A program made the position numbers and the translations under genes. A model generated the notes under the pieces. That model did no database searches. It saw nothing but the letters and a program-made list of their open reading frames with translations, and had not been told where the DNA came from. Positions 1 through 5,814 of a DNA stretch of 5,912 bases are shown in pieces (within the stretch, counting starts at the first letter, position 1; each line of letters opens with the position of its first letter). Source of the stretch: Gammaproteobacteria bacterium (lineage in GTDB: Bacteria; Pseudomonadota; Gammaproteobacteria; UBA6429; Thiohalophilaceae); the NCBI GenBank assembly GCA_024639445.1, contig JAHEIJ010000154.1, forward strand, positions 1-5,912, read 5' to 3'.

Positions 1-19
1 ACGCTGCGCAAAAAATAAT

Positions 20-47
20 GCGACACATATCACTTTCTCTTTATAAG
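20..47 (+). promoter_or_regulatory. candidate sigma70 promoter for the ACR3-MBL gene pair
   Basis: A -35-like GCGACA (20-25) and a -10-like TATAAG (42-47) are separated by 16 nt, placing a start site near 54, about 27 nt before the ACR3 start codon. The -10 matches consensus at 5 of 6 positions and the -35 at 4 of 6. No convincing ArsR-type operator could be picked out in the 80 nt available. The call rests only on hexamer match and position, and the transcript could equally begin upstream of the window. Confidence 0.35.
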
Positions 48-80
48 CTTAGCTGACGTAAAAACAATTAAAGGTATGCA

Positions 81-1163
81 ATGAGTATACAATGTGAATC
101 CACTGCTAAAAAAGTAGCAGGTGCTGAGATGGGGTTCTTTGAGCGTTACCTAACTGCATGGGTATTTCTGTGTATTATTGCCGGCATTGCCTTCGGCCAT
201 TTTCTGCCGACAACATTCCAGGCCATAGCGGAAATGGAAGTCGCAAAGGTTAACCTGCCTGTGGCAATGCTTATCTGGTTCATGATTATTCCAATGTTAC
301 TGAAGATCGACTTCAGCGCCTTGCATCACGTCAAGGAGCACTGGAAAGGCGTTGGCGTGACCTTGTTTGTTAACTGGGCGGTAAAACCTTTTTCGATGGC
401 TTTGCTGGCTTGGCTGTTTATCCGCGGTGTATTTGCCGACTGGTTACCTGCAGAGCAGCATGATAGCTATATCGCGGGTTTGATTTTATTAGCCGCTGCA
501 CCTTGTACTGCCATGGTCTTTGTCTGGAGTCATCTGACTAAAGGTGAGCCACACTTCACCCTCACGCAAGTGGCATTGAATGACACCATTATGATCTTTG
601 CCTTTGCCCCCATTGTAGGATTACTGCTGGGTATCTCGGCAATTACCGTACCCTGGGATACGCTGTTTCTGTCCGTGCTTGTTTATATCGTAATACCTGT
701 GATCATCGCACAACTCTGGCGGCGTTATATCTTTAGCCGGGCTAGGCATGATCATTTACTGGAACGCATCCTGAAGCGACTTCAGCCGATATCATTATCG
801 GCTTTATTACTCACGATAGTTCTACTGTTTGGATTTCAGGGTGAACAGATACTGGCGCAACCCATGATTATTGTGCTGCTTGCCGTTCCTATCCTTATTC
901 AGGTGTATTTCAATTCGGGCCTGGCCTATTTGTTAAATCGTCAATTCAAGGTGGCGCATTGCGTTGCAGGACCATCCGCGCTAATTGGTGCGAGTAACTT
1001 CTTTGAGCTGGCCGTTGCCGCCGCTATCAGCCTGTTTGGATTTCAATCCGGTGCAGCATTGGCTACCGTGGTGGGTGTGCTCATTGAAGTACCGGTGATG
1101 TTGTCAGTTGTAAAGATTGTGAATGCCAGCAAGGCATGGTATGAAAAGCCACAGAACCCGTAA
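81..1163 (+). CDS. ACR3-family arsenite efflux permease
   Basis: This is an inner-membrane permease of the ACR3 (arsenical resistance-3) family, which extrudes arsenite, and in some members antimonite, using the proton motive force. The 360-residue protein has the family's usual length and about ten hydrophobic segments, the first at roughly residues 24-42 and the last at 325-347. Family hallmarks are the N-terminal ERYLTAWVFL stretch (21-30), AAPCTAMVFVWS (139-150) with the conserved thiolate Cys142 used for As(III), GASNFFELAVA (303-313), and the last-helix motif LIEVPVML (334-341) containing a conserved glutamate. The ATG at 81 follows AAAGG (70-74) at a 6-nt spacing. An internal ATG at 129 (Met17), close to where many homologues begin, is an alternative. 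The MBL-fold gene starts 38 nt downstream, so the two probably form an operon. No ArsR or ArsC gene is seen. Family assignment is secure; preference for As(III) over Sb(III) is inferred. The symbols arsB and acr3 are both used for this family, so none is assigned. Confidence 0.93.
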   Translation: MSIQCESTAKKVAGAEMGFFERYLTAWVFLCIIAGIAFGHFLPTTFQAIAEMEVAKVNLPVAMLIWFMIIPMLLKIDFSALHHVKEHWKGVGVTLFVNWAVKPFSMALLAWLFIRGVFADWLPAEQHDSYIAGLILLAAAPCTAMVFVWSHLTKGEPHFTLTQVALNDTIMIFAFAPIVGLLLGISAITVPWDTLFLSVLVYIVIPVIIAQLWRRYIFSRARHDHLLERILKRLQPISLSALLLTIVLLFGFQGEQILAQPMIIVLLAVPILIQVYFNSGLAYLLNRQFKVAHCVAGPSALIGASNFFELAVAAAISLFGFQSGAALATVVGVLIEVPVMLSVVKIVNASKAWYEKPQNP

Positions 1164-1201
1164 TGATCTTTAATGATAATTTAGTTTAAGAGATAACTAT
1201 T

Positions 1202-2134
1202 ATGACGATACAACGACTGTTTAGCACCAGCCTGATTGGCATGCTTTGTATAATTACCTTTAATGTATACGCCTATACGCCAAAAGCTGAAAAGGTTATC
1301 GATAACGTCTATGCGATCATCGGGCCAATAGATCAGCGCAGTAAAGAAAATGATGGCCTGAACAATAATCTGGGATTTATTATCACCAATGAGGGTGTCA
1401 TATTGGTTGATTCGGGTGCAAGCAACATCGGTGCGCAACGTATTGAAGTTGCAATCCGTAAAATCACTGACAAGCCTGTTAAGTGGGTTGTCAATACAGG
1501 CAGTCAGGATCATCGCTGGCTAGGTAATGACTATTTTGCCAGCAAGGGTGCAGAAATTATTGCCCTACAACGTACGGCTGAAACGCAGTCACAATATGCA
1601 GAACAGCAATTGACCTCATTAATAAGATTCCTGGGCGATAGATTGCAAGGCACCAGGGCATTACCAGCAACAAAAAAAATTAGTGATAATAATGTCATGT
1701 TGAAACTGGGAGACGAAACCCTGGTATTACGTTATACCGATACACACTATCCGGGTGATGCCTGGATATGGTTACCGAAGCATAAAGTGATGTTTACAGG
1801 CGATCTGGTCTATGTTGACCGTGTTTTCGCAGTATTGCCCTGGTCGAGTGTTGTCAATGGACAAAAGGCTTTTATGGCAATGGAAAAACTGCAGCCTGTC
1901 TATATTGTTCCAGGTCATGGTCGCGTCTGCGATCTGCAAACGGCCAGAAAAGATAGTGGTGATTACTATGACTTTCTGGTCAATACGATTGGCAAGGCAG
2001 CGCAAGAGATGGAAAGTATGGACGAAGTGATGAATCGCTATTCCACGTTGCCGCAATTCGAGCATTTGAAGCATTTCAATAGTATGCATCGCACCAATAT
2101 GAATCGAACATTTCTTGAGTTTGAGCGCATGTAA
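1202..2134 (+). CDS. exported MBL-fold metallohydrolase-like protein with altered metal motif
   Basis: This is a 310-residue protein of the metallo-beta-lactamase fold with a probable Sec signal peptide: Arg5, a hydrophobic core at about 6-20, and a likely cleavage after VYA (22-24). It should therefore act in the periplasm. Visible MBL elements are LVDSG (68-72), the metal-motif region at 98-104, THYPGD (181-186), FTGD (198-201) and VPGHG (236-240). The usual THxHxDH reads NTGSQDH, so the two histidines of the HxH pair become Thr99 and Ser101. Asp103, His104, His182, Asp201 and His239 remain. In family terms the Zn1 site is crippled while the Zn2 ligands are intact, suggesting one metal or a changed chemistry. 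Substrate is unknown. A weak AAGAG (1188-1192) lies 9 nt before the ATG. Position 38 nt after the ACR3 gene suggests cotranscription and perhaps a role in metalloid stress, which is inference only. It may belong to an uncharacterised MBL subfamily with this motif rather than being a decayed enzyme, because the rest of the protein is intact. Confidence 0.85.
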   Translation: MTIQRLFSTSLIGMLCIITFNVYAYTPKAEKVIDNVYAIIGPIDQRSKENDGLNNNLGFIITNEGVILVDSGASNIGAQRIEVAIRKITDKPVKWVVNTGSQDHRWLGNDYFASKGAEIIALQRTAETQSQYAEQQLTSLIRFLGDRLQGTRALPATKKISDNNVMLKLGDETLVLRYTDTHYPGDAWIWLPKHKVMFTGDLVYVDRVFAVLPWSSVVNGQKAFMAMEKLQPVYIVPGHGRVCDLQTARKDSGDYYDFLVNTIGKAAQEMESMDEVMNRYSTLPQFEHLKHFNSMHRTNMNRTFLEFERM

Positions 2135-2372
2135 TTCTGGTTTAGCATTGTGCCAACTCCTCGAAATCCAGATTCTGAAATCTCCAGAATATTTGGGATC
2201 AGAACACAGTTTTTGCTTATATTTAGTAGTAACAGTGCTGTGCCCCCATTATCCTATTTATTCCACCATTAATTACTCAGGTGCGGAGTGTTTTGTCAGT
2301 TGATTGATCAGTCCAGCATATCCAGGTTGGAGTTATTGAGGGTGTGAGAGGTGTAATCATTTATCATTAAAA

Positions 2373-2400
2373 ACAATAACTAACATTATTGTCATGACAA
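2373..2400. promoter_or_regulatory. overlapping palindromes, probable toxin-antitoxin operator
   Basis: Two inverted repeats overlap here. The first is ACAATAA (2373-2379), 6 nt, TTATTGT (2386-2392). The second is the perfect 12-bp palindrome TTGTCATGACAA (2389-2400), which shares TTGT with the first. A further half-site-like TTGACA lies at 2404-2409 and coincides with the -35 box. Ribbon-helix-helix antitoxins typically bind such short palindromes next to their own promoter and, together with the toxin, repress it. The repeats are seen directly; their assignment as operator for the downstream antitoxin is inferred from position and family. Confidence 0.6.
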
Positions 2401-2403
2401 ATC

Positions 2404-2432
2404 TTGACATAACTTCTTTTTAGGATTATGTT
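2404..2432 (+). promoter_or_regulatory. sigma70 promoter of the toxin-antitoxin operon
   Basis: A consensus -35 TTGACA (2404-2409) is followed after exactly 17 nt by a -10-like TATGTT (2427-2432, 4 of 6 matches). The predicted start site is at about 2439, at or within a base or two of the antitoxin ATG, so the message could be leaderless. The 12-bp palindrome ends 3 nt before the -35, a good position for repression. Confidence 0.6.
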
Positions 2433-2438
2433 TCATAT

Positions 2439-2651
2439 ATGTCGAATATAAAGATCAGTTCAAAGGTTGATGAAGTTGCTTGGGATGAACTCAAGCAACT
2501 GGCGCAGGAATCTCATCAGAATATCTCCGGCGTACTAACGGAAGCGATCCGAGATTATGTGCGTAAACGTCGTGTCCGTCCTGTTGTTTTACAACACCTT
2601 GAAGATTCCATGCGTGACAATGAAGCTTTAGGTCATCTGCTTGCCAAGTGA
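2439..2651 (+). CDS. ribbon-helix-helix antitoxin of a Doc-type toxin-antitoxin system
   Basis: This 70-residue protein is the likely antitoxin of the pair. Its N-terminal half has the ribbon-helix-helix layout: a short strand (NIKISSKVD, about 3-11), helix 1 (about 12-26, AWDELKQLAQESHQN), and helix 2 (about 29-44, ISGVLTEAIRDYVRKR). Two copies would form the DNA-binding dimer. The basic KRRVRP at 43-48 leads into a C-terminal tail (49-70) that in such antitoxins wraps and blocks the toxin. The ATG at 2439 is the only sensible start because an in-frame TAG lies at 2421-2423. The nearest Shine-Dalgarno-like AGGA (2422-2425) is 13 nt away, too far to be ideal, which fits a leaderless start from the promoter just upstream. 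The toxin gene begins immediately at its end, so translation is probably coupled. Family type is clear from the pattern and the partner; a specific named family is not assigned. Confidence 0.82.
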   Translation: MSNIKISSKVDEVAWDELKQLAQESHQNISGVLTEAIRDYVRKRRVRPVVLQHLEDSMRDNEALGHLLAK

Positions 2652-2652
2652 T

Positions 2653-3030
2653 GTGATCCGGTTTTTGTCTCTAGATGAGGCATTGGCGATACACGAGCGC
2701 TTGCTCGAAAAATTCGGTGGGCCAGTCGGGGTGCGCGATTTGGGTCTACTTGAAAGCGCATTATTCCGTCCGCAAACGGGCTACTATGATGACCTGGTAG
2801 CCATGTCGTCTGCACTTTTTGAATCCCTGTTAATGAATCACCCGTTTGTGGATGGTAATAAACGCGCTGCTTTTTTTATGACCGATACTTTTTTACGTAT
2901 GAATGGATATAAGTTCGAGATCAAAGCACAGGATGCGCATGTCTTTATTGTTGCTTTACTGGATCAGCAATCAGTTGGCTTTGAGGTACTCTCTGACTGG
3001 ATCAGCTTACATATGCGCCAGCGAGATTAA
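2653..3030 (+). CDS. Doc/Fic-family toxin (death-on-curing type)
   Basis: This is a 125-residue toxin of the death-on-curing branch of the Fic superfamily. The characterised phage P1 Doc phosphorylates elongation factor Tu and halts translation; the same activity here is inferred. The catalytic loop HPFVDGNKRAAF is at residues 63-74, with the conserved His63, Phe65, Gly68, Asn69, Lys70 and Arg71. Other family features are the opening IRFLSLDEALAIHERLL, GVRDLGLLESALFRPQ (26-41) and a C-terminal helical stretch. The GTG at 2653 is chosen because it gives the usual MIRFLSLDE start one base after the antitoxin TGA. A TTG at 2641 (129 residues, overlapping the antitoxin by 11 nt) has a better-spaced AGGT (2630-2633) and cannot be excluded. 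An ATG at 2651 is out of frame and hits a stop at once. The gene appears intact. It is followed after about 70 nt by the ssrA terminator of the opposite strand. Confidence 0.88.
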   Translation: MIRFLSLDEALAIHERLLEKFGGPVGVRDLGLLESALFRPQTGYYDDLVAMSSALFESLLMNHPFVDGNKRAAFFMTDTFLRMNGYKFEIKAQDAHVFIVALLDQQSVGFEVLSDWISLHMRQRD

Positions 3031-3100
3031 GTGGTTTGAAAGAAGCTAGCATTACAGCAGGCTGGCCCACAACCTACTGTACAGGGGAATTACATCGATT

Positions 3101-3132
3101 AAATAAAAACTCCCTGACATCATGTCAGGGAG
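3101..3132 (-). terminator. intrinsic terminator of ssrA
   Basis: Read on the - strand, 6 nt after the tmRNA CCA end, a 10-bp perfect stem (3110-3119 paired with 3123-3132, arms CTCCCTGACA and TGTCAGGGAG) with a 3-nt loop is followed directly by TTTTTATTT. This is a textbook Rho-independent terminator for leftward transcription. On the + strand the hairpin has only GTTGTTT behind it, so it would stop toxin-operon transcripts poorly if at all. Confidence 0.9.
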
Positions 3133-3138
3133 GTTGTT

Positions 3139-3503
3139 TGGTGGAGGCGGCGGGAATCGAACCCGCGTCCGCAAGCCCTCTGCCATCTGCTCTACATGTT
3201 TATCCACGCCTATTAATTTAACTGGACGCTACCCGGCGGGCAATGGAAGACGTACAGCGATTTCGATTAAGTTTTAACGAATCCACCTCGAACAAGCTTC
3301 ATCGCGATCCTATGAGATATGACCCCTGGAATCTGAACGCATAGACACGGCTTCAGTCAGAGGGCATTACACCGGTTTTTAAGCGGCTAATGCGTAGTTG
3401 TCGTCGTTGGCAACTATAGGTTGTACAGCTGGATTTAAGAGGTAATCTGTTCCTCTACATGCACATCAGGTTTCGCGACCCACGTCGAAGCCAGGTCGCC
3501 CCC
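3139..3503 (-). ncRNA. ssrA: transfer-messenger RNA (tmRNA, SsrA RNA)
   Basis: This 365-nt tmRNA rescues stalled ribosomes with SmpB by acting as an alanyl-tRNA and then as a short mRNA encoding a degradation tag. On the - strand the 5' end begins GGGGGCGACCTGGCTTCGAC, and the 3' end carries the T-arm loop GGGTTCGATTCCCG and an encoded CCA. The acceptor stem pairs GGGGGCG with CGCCTCC over seven pairs, one of them G-U. The tag frame (3379-3411) encodes ANDDNYALAA followed by TAA. Length is close to the 363 nt of E. coli. It lies 92 nt after smpB, with its own promoter in the gap and a strong terminator behind it. The sequence is a one-piece (non-permuted) tmRNA. It is certain at the family level, and the ends are fixed by the acceptor stem. 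Confidence 0.98.
3379..3411 (-). other. tmRNA proteolysis-tag reading frame
   Basis: Within ssrA, the ten codons from GCC (3411-3409) to GCT, followed by TAA (3381-3379), encode ANDDNYALAA. The ribosome resumes on the first alanine codon after trans-translation, and the ALAA end is the ClpXP/ClpAP recognition signal. There is no start codon, as expected. The tag differs from the E. coli ANDENYALAA at one position and is identical to the P. aeruginosa type. Confidence 0.96.
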
Positions 3504-3512
3504 ATAACCAAC

Positions 3513-3541
3513 ATTATGGGGCTTGCAGGGTGGATATTCAA
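3513..3541 (-). promoter_or_regulatory. sigma70 promoter of ssrA
   Basis: On the - strand, TTGAAT (3541-3536) and CATAAT (3518-3513) are separated by exactly 17 nt. The -10 ends 9 nt before the first G of the tmRNA acceptor stem at 3503. The -10 matches consensus at 5 of 6 positions and the -35 at 4 of 6. This would let tmRNA be made independently of smpB, as is usual, with the 5' end trimmed by RNase P. Confidence 0.6.
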
Positions 3542-3595
3542 GTGAAATCGATAAATTATTATTACAAACAATATGTTAGCGAATTGCCTGATGGG

Positions 3596-4078
3596 CTAGC
3601 CATGTTTAAGAATGCGTGCCTTTTCTCGCTTCCAGTCCTGGTCCTTTTGGGTGGCGCGTTTGTCGTAATCTTTTTTACCTTTGGCCAGGCCAATTTCCAG
3701 TTTGACCTTGCTATGTTTCCAGTACAGGGCCAGCGGGACAAGGGTATAGCCCTTGCGATCAACAGCACCTACCAGTCGGTCTATTTCCAGTCGATGCAGT
3801 AATAGTTTGCGAATCCGGGTGGGTTCGGGATGTGTGTAGGCAGCGGCTGTTGTCAGCGGGGTAATGATCATACCTGATATAAACGCCTCGCCATCCTTTA
3901 TGAACACGTAGCTCTCCGCCAGCTGTACCTTCCCTTGGCGCAGGCTTTTGACTTCCCAGCCTTGCAGCGCCAGGCCAGCCTCGATGCGATCCTCGATAAA
4001 AAAGTCAAATTTGGCCTTTTTGTTGAGGGCAATGGTGCTGGATGGTTTGCCTGTTTTTTTGGACTTTTTTGTAGCCAT
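3596..4078 (-). CDS. smpB: SsrA-binding protein SmpB
   Basis: SmpB is the small cytoplasmic protein that binds the tRNA-like part of tmRNA, delivers it to stalled ribosomes and places its C-terminal tail in the empty mRNA channel. The 160-residue protein has the usual length. Visible family blocks are [17 protein letters not shown] (14-30), [11 protein letters not shown] (40-50), ITPLTTA (72-78), [10 protein letters not shown] (86-95), and the very conserved [16 protein letters not shown] (126-141). The basic C-terminal tail at 142-160 ([12 protein letters not shown] end) is intact. It lies directly upstream of ssrA on the same strand, the standard arrangement, and is divergent from the symporter gene. 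The ATG fits the family N-terminus but has no clear Shine-Dalgarno sequence. A perfect TATAAT sits 6 nt before it, so the mRNA may be leaderless. Confidence 0.97.
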   Translation of the reverse strand: MATKKSKKTGKPSSTIALNKKAKFDFFIEDRIEAGLALQGWEVKSLRQGKVQLAESYVFIKDGEAFISGMIITPLTTAAAYTHPEPTRIRKLLLHRLEIDRLVGAVDRKGYTLVPLALYWKHSKVKLEIGLAKGKKDYDKRATQKDQDWKREKARILKHG

Positions 4079-4084
4079 CCCGGA

Positions 4085-4090
4085 ATTATA
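4085..4090 (-). promoter_or_regulatory. candidate smpB -10 element (TATAAT)
   Basis: On the - strand a perfect TATAAT (4090-4085) ends 6 nt before the smpB ATG. Standard -10 geometry would place +1 on or next to the A of the start codon. No good -35 sits at 16-18 nt upstream; at 17 nt the sequence is GTTCAT, and a better TTGGCA is 23 nt away. A TG lies directly against the hexamer instead of in the extended -10 position. The hexamer is seen; promoter function is inferred. Confidence 0.4.
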
Positions 4091-4235
4091 CAGTTTATCA
4101 GCAATTAATGAACTGCCAATCGTGATCCTGAAATTGGCTTTGGTGCATGACGTAAACTAATGAATATGATACGGTATTTAAAAGTTAAGATAGAAAAAAC
4201 CTGCTAATTCTTCGGGATCAGACCAAGGGGCTCTA
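4091..4235. other. divergent intergenic region between smpB and symporter gene
   Basis: This AT-rich region must hold the promoter of the rightward symporter gene. The best -10 candidate is TATGAT (4165-4170), but only a poor TTGGTG (4140-4145, 19-nt spacing) is available as -35, so no promoter is called. The symporter's ribosome site AAGGGG (4225-4230) sits 5 nt before its ATG. No riboswitch-like or strongly palindromic structure was recognised. Confidence 0.4.
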
Positions 4236-5801
4236 ATGAATAATAACAAATACCGGATTCCTGCCTTTTTAATACTCATTGTGGCTGTATTCTTTTCCGT
4301 TTCCGCGCTTGCTGCAGAACCGGGTGAGACGAGCAAGAGCCTGAATGATATTTTTGGTTCGGTGAATAAATTTCTGGCAGATATATTTTTCTTCGACATC
4401 ATCCAAATGGTGCCCGCTTCGGAATCTGATGAAAAAGCAGCCGGCATGCCCTTTATCGTGGCCTGGTTAGTCGTAGGCGCGACTTTTCTGACGATACGCA
4501 TGGGTTTCATCAATCTGCGCATGTTCAGGCATGCCTATAATATTATCCGCGGCAAGTATCAGGTACCCGGAGCCATGGGCGAGGTCACTTCATTCCAGGC
4601 CCTGACCACGGCACTATCAGCGACGGTTGGTCTCGGTAACATTGCCGGCGTTGCCATTGCGGTCGGTGTGGGAGGTCCGGGAGCGGTATTCTGGATGATG
4701 GTTGCGGGCCTGTTGGGCATGACGTCCAAGTTTACCGAGGCGACGCTGGCACAGATGTTTCGTGAAGTGCGTCCCGACGGTCATGTGATGGGTGGTGCCA
4801 TGGAGTACCTGTCACGTGGACTTAAAGATAAGGGCTGGTCAAAAACCGGGAAAGCCCTTGCTATCCTGTTTTGTTTTCTGACCATTGGTGCCTCACTGGG
4901 TGGCGGTAATGCATTTCAGGTCAGTCAATCACTGTCGGCCGTGCAACAGCAGATTCCAGAATTGGTTGAATACTCCTGGGTCTATGGCGTGGTGATGGGC
5001 TTTCTTGTTGGTATCGTTATTATCGGTGGTATCCGCCGTATCGCCCATACAGCCCAGGCTATAGTGCCGTCTATGGTGTTCATTTATTTAATCGCCTGTC
5101 TATGGATTATTCTGGGTCAAGCCAACGAGGTACCCGGGGCACTGGGGCTGATTGTTACCGAGGCGTTTACGCTGGATGCCGGTTTCGGTGGCCTGCTCGG
5201 TATATTGATTGTGGGTTTCAAGCGTGCGGCATTCTCAAGTGAAGCCGGTATCGGTTCGGCGGCTATTGCGCATGCGACCGCGCGGGTTAAATATCCGGTG
5301 CGCCAGGGCATTGTCGCATTGATGGAGCCGTTCATTGACACGGTCGTGATCTGTACGATGACGGCATTGGTTATCATACTAACGGGCGTTTATACGGATG
5401 CCCAATATGCGCCTTTGATCGATGCCAATAAAGGCGCGGCACTGACCTCGGCCGCGTTTGGTACAGCGATATCCTGGTTTCCGATCATCCTGTCGATATC
5501 GGTTGTGCTGTTTGCCTACTCGACGATGATTTCCTGGTCCTATTACGGTGAACGCTGCTGGAGCGGCTTGTTTGGCGCCCGCAGCGCCTTCGTGTACAGG
5601 ATCGCTTTTCTGTGTTTCGTGGTACTCGGCTCCATTATCAAACCGACCAACGTCGGCAATTTCAGCGACATGTTAATTCTTGGAATGGCGTTTCCCAACT
5701 TGCTGGGAGGCGTGCTGCTGTCAGGCAAAGTCAAGGCGGCCCTGGACGATTACTGGGATCGCTATCGGTCGGGTGAAATCAAGCGGCACAATCATCCGTA
5801 G
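4236..5801 (+). CDS. AGCS-family sodium:alanine/glycine symporter
   Basis: This is an inner-membrane alanine or glycine:cation symporter (AGCS family) that imports small neutral amino acids with sodium, or sometimes protons. The 521-residue protein has about ten or eleven hydrophobic segments in the core from residue 73 on. Family marks are FLTIRMGFINLRMF (84-97), the signature TTALSATVGLGNIAGVAIAVGVGGPGAVFWM (124-154), GMTSKFTEATLA (161-172), GGGNAFQ (222-228), AAFSSEAGIGSAAIAHA (331-347), and MISWSYYGERCW (431-442). It opens with a hydrophobic segment ending ALAA (10-27) and a polar stretch to about residue 72, resembling a cleavable signal peptide or an extra first helix. The ATG at 4236 follows AAGGGG at 5 nt. 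It is monocistronic here and divergent from smpB, with no visible functional link to trans-translation. It is visibly more GC-rich than the genes in the left half of the window. The family is certain; the exact substrate is not. Confidence 0.95.
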   Translation: MNNNKYRIPAFLILIVAVFFSVSALAAEPGETSKSLNDIFGSVNKFLADIFFFDIIQMVPASESDEKAAGMPFIVAWLVVGATFLTIRMGFINLRMFRHAYNIIRGKYQVPGAMGEVTSFQALTTALSATVGLGNIAGVAIAVGVGGPGAVFWMMVAGLLGMTSKFTEATLAQMFREVRPDGHVMGGAMEYLSRGLKDKGWSKTGKALAILFCFLTIGASLGGGNAFQVSQSLSAVQQQIPELVEYSWVYGVVMGFLVGIVIIGGIRRIAHTAQAIVPSMVFIYLIACLWIILGQANEVPGALGLIVTEAFTLDAGFGGLLGILIVGFKRAAFSSEAGIGSAAIAHATARVKYPVRQGIVALMEPFIDTVVICTMTALVIILTGVYTDAQYAPLIDANKGAALTSAAFGTAISWFPIILSISVVLFAYSTMISWSYYGERCWSGLFGARSAFVYRIAFLCFVVLGSIIKPTNVGNFSDMLILGMAFPNLLGGVLLSGKVKAALDDYWDRYRSGEIKRHNHP

Positions 5802-5814
5802 CCGCCAGGTCTCA

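Larger units (their letters stand above)
2135..2438. other. 304-nt intergenic region between MBL gene and toxin-antitoxin pair
   Basis: This AT-rich stretch has no credible gene. Just after the MBL stop, a small hairpin pairs ATTCTG (2172-2177) with CAGAAT (2185-2190) around a 7-nt loop and is followed only by ATTT. It might weakly stop transcription but is not a convincing intrinsic terminator. Roughly 2200-2370 shows nothing I can name. From 2373 onward lie the inverted repeats and promoter of the toxin-antitoxin genes, annotated separately. A 62-codon open frame crossing 2115-2303 overlaps the MBL gene end, has no ribosome site or recognisable sequence, and is not called. Confidence 0.6.

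Noticed and set aside
1..18. Possible last codons of an upstream gene (frame 1 ends TAA at 16-18)
   Set aside because: Only five codons are visible, so coding cannot be supported.
1181..1513. 110-codon - strand frame
   Set aside because: It lies antisense within the MBL gene, which has clear homology motifs and a signal peptide; no motif is seen in the shadow frame.
1772..2089. - strand and overlapping + strand frames inside the MBL gene
   Set aside because: Both are out-of-frame shadows of the well-supported MBL coding sequence.
2172..2190. Hairpin after the MBL gene as a terminator
   Set aside because: The stem is only 6 bp, AT-rich, and not followed by a T-run; noted in the intergenic entry only.
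2115..2303. 62-codon frame after the MBL gene
   Set aside because: It starts inside the MBL gene in another frame, lacks a ribosome site and has an unremarkable composition.
3036..3221. 61-codon + strand frame containing AGIEPASA
   Set aside because: It is an antisense reading of the ssrA terminator and 3' end. This peptide is a well-known spurious product of the conserved T-arm sequence.
3230..3245. CCCGGCGGGCA, resembling the palindrome at 5849-5865
   Set aside because: Here it is part of the tmRNA structure; the match is short and GC-rich, so chance similarity is likelier than a shared repeat.
3530..3802. 90-codon + strand frame opposite smpB
   Set aside because: It is antisense to smpB, whose identity is certain; the hydrophobic look comes from complementing Lys-rich codons.
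4178..4522. 114-codon - strand frame
   Set aside because: It is antisense to the start of the AGCS symporter gene and its leader; no supporting features.
5117..5734. - strand frames of 86 and 63 codons within the symporter gene
   Set aside because: They are shadows of a long, confidently identified membrane protein gene.
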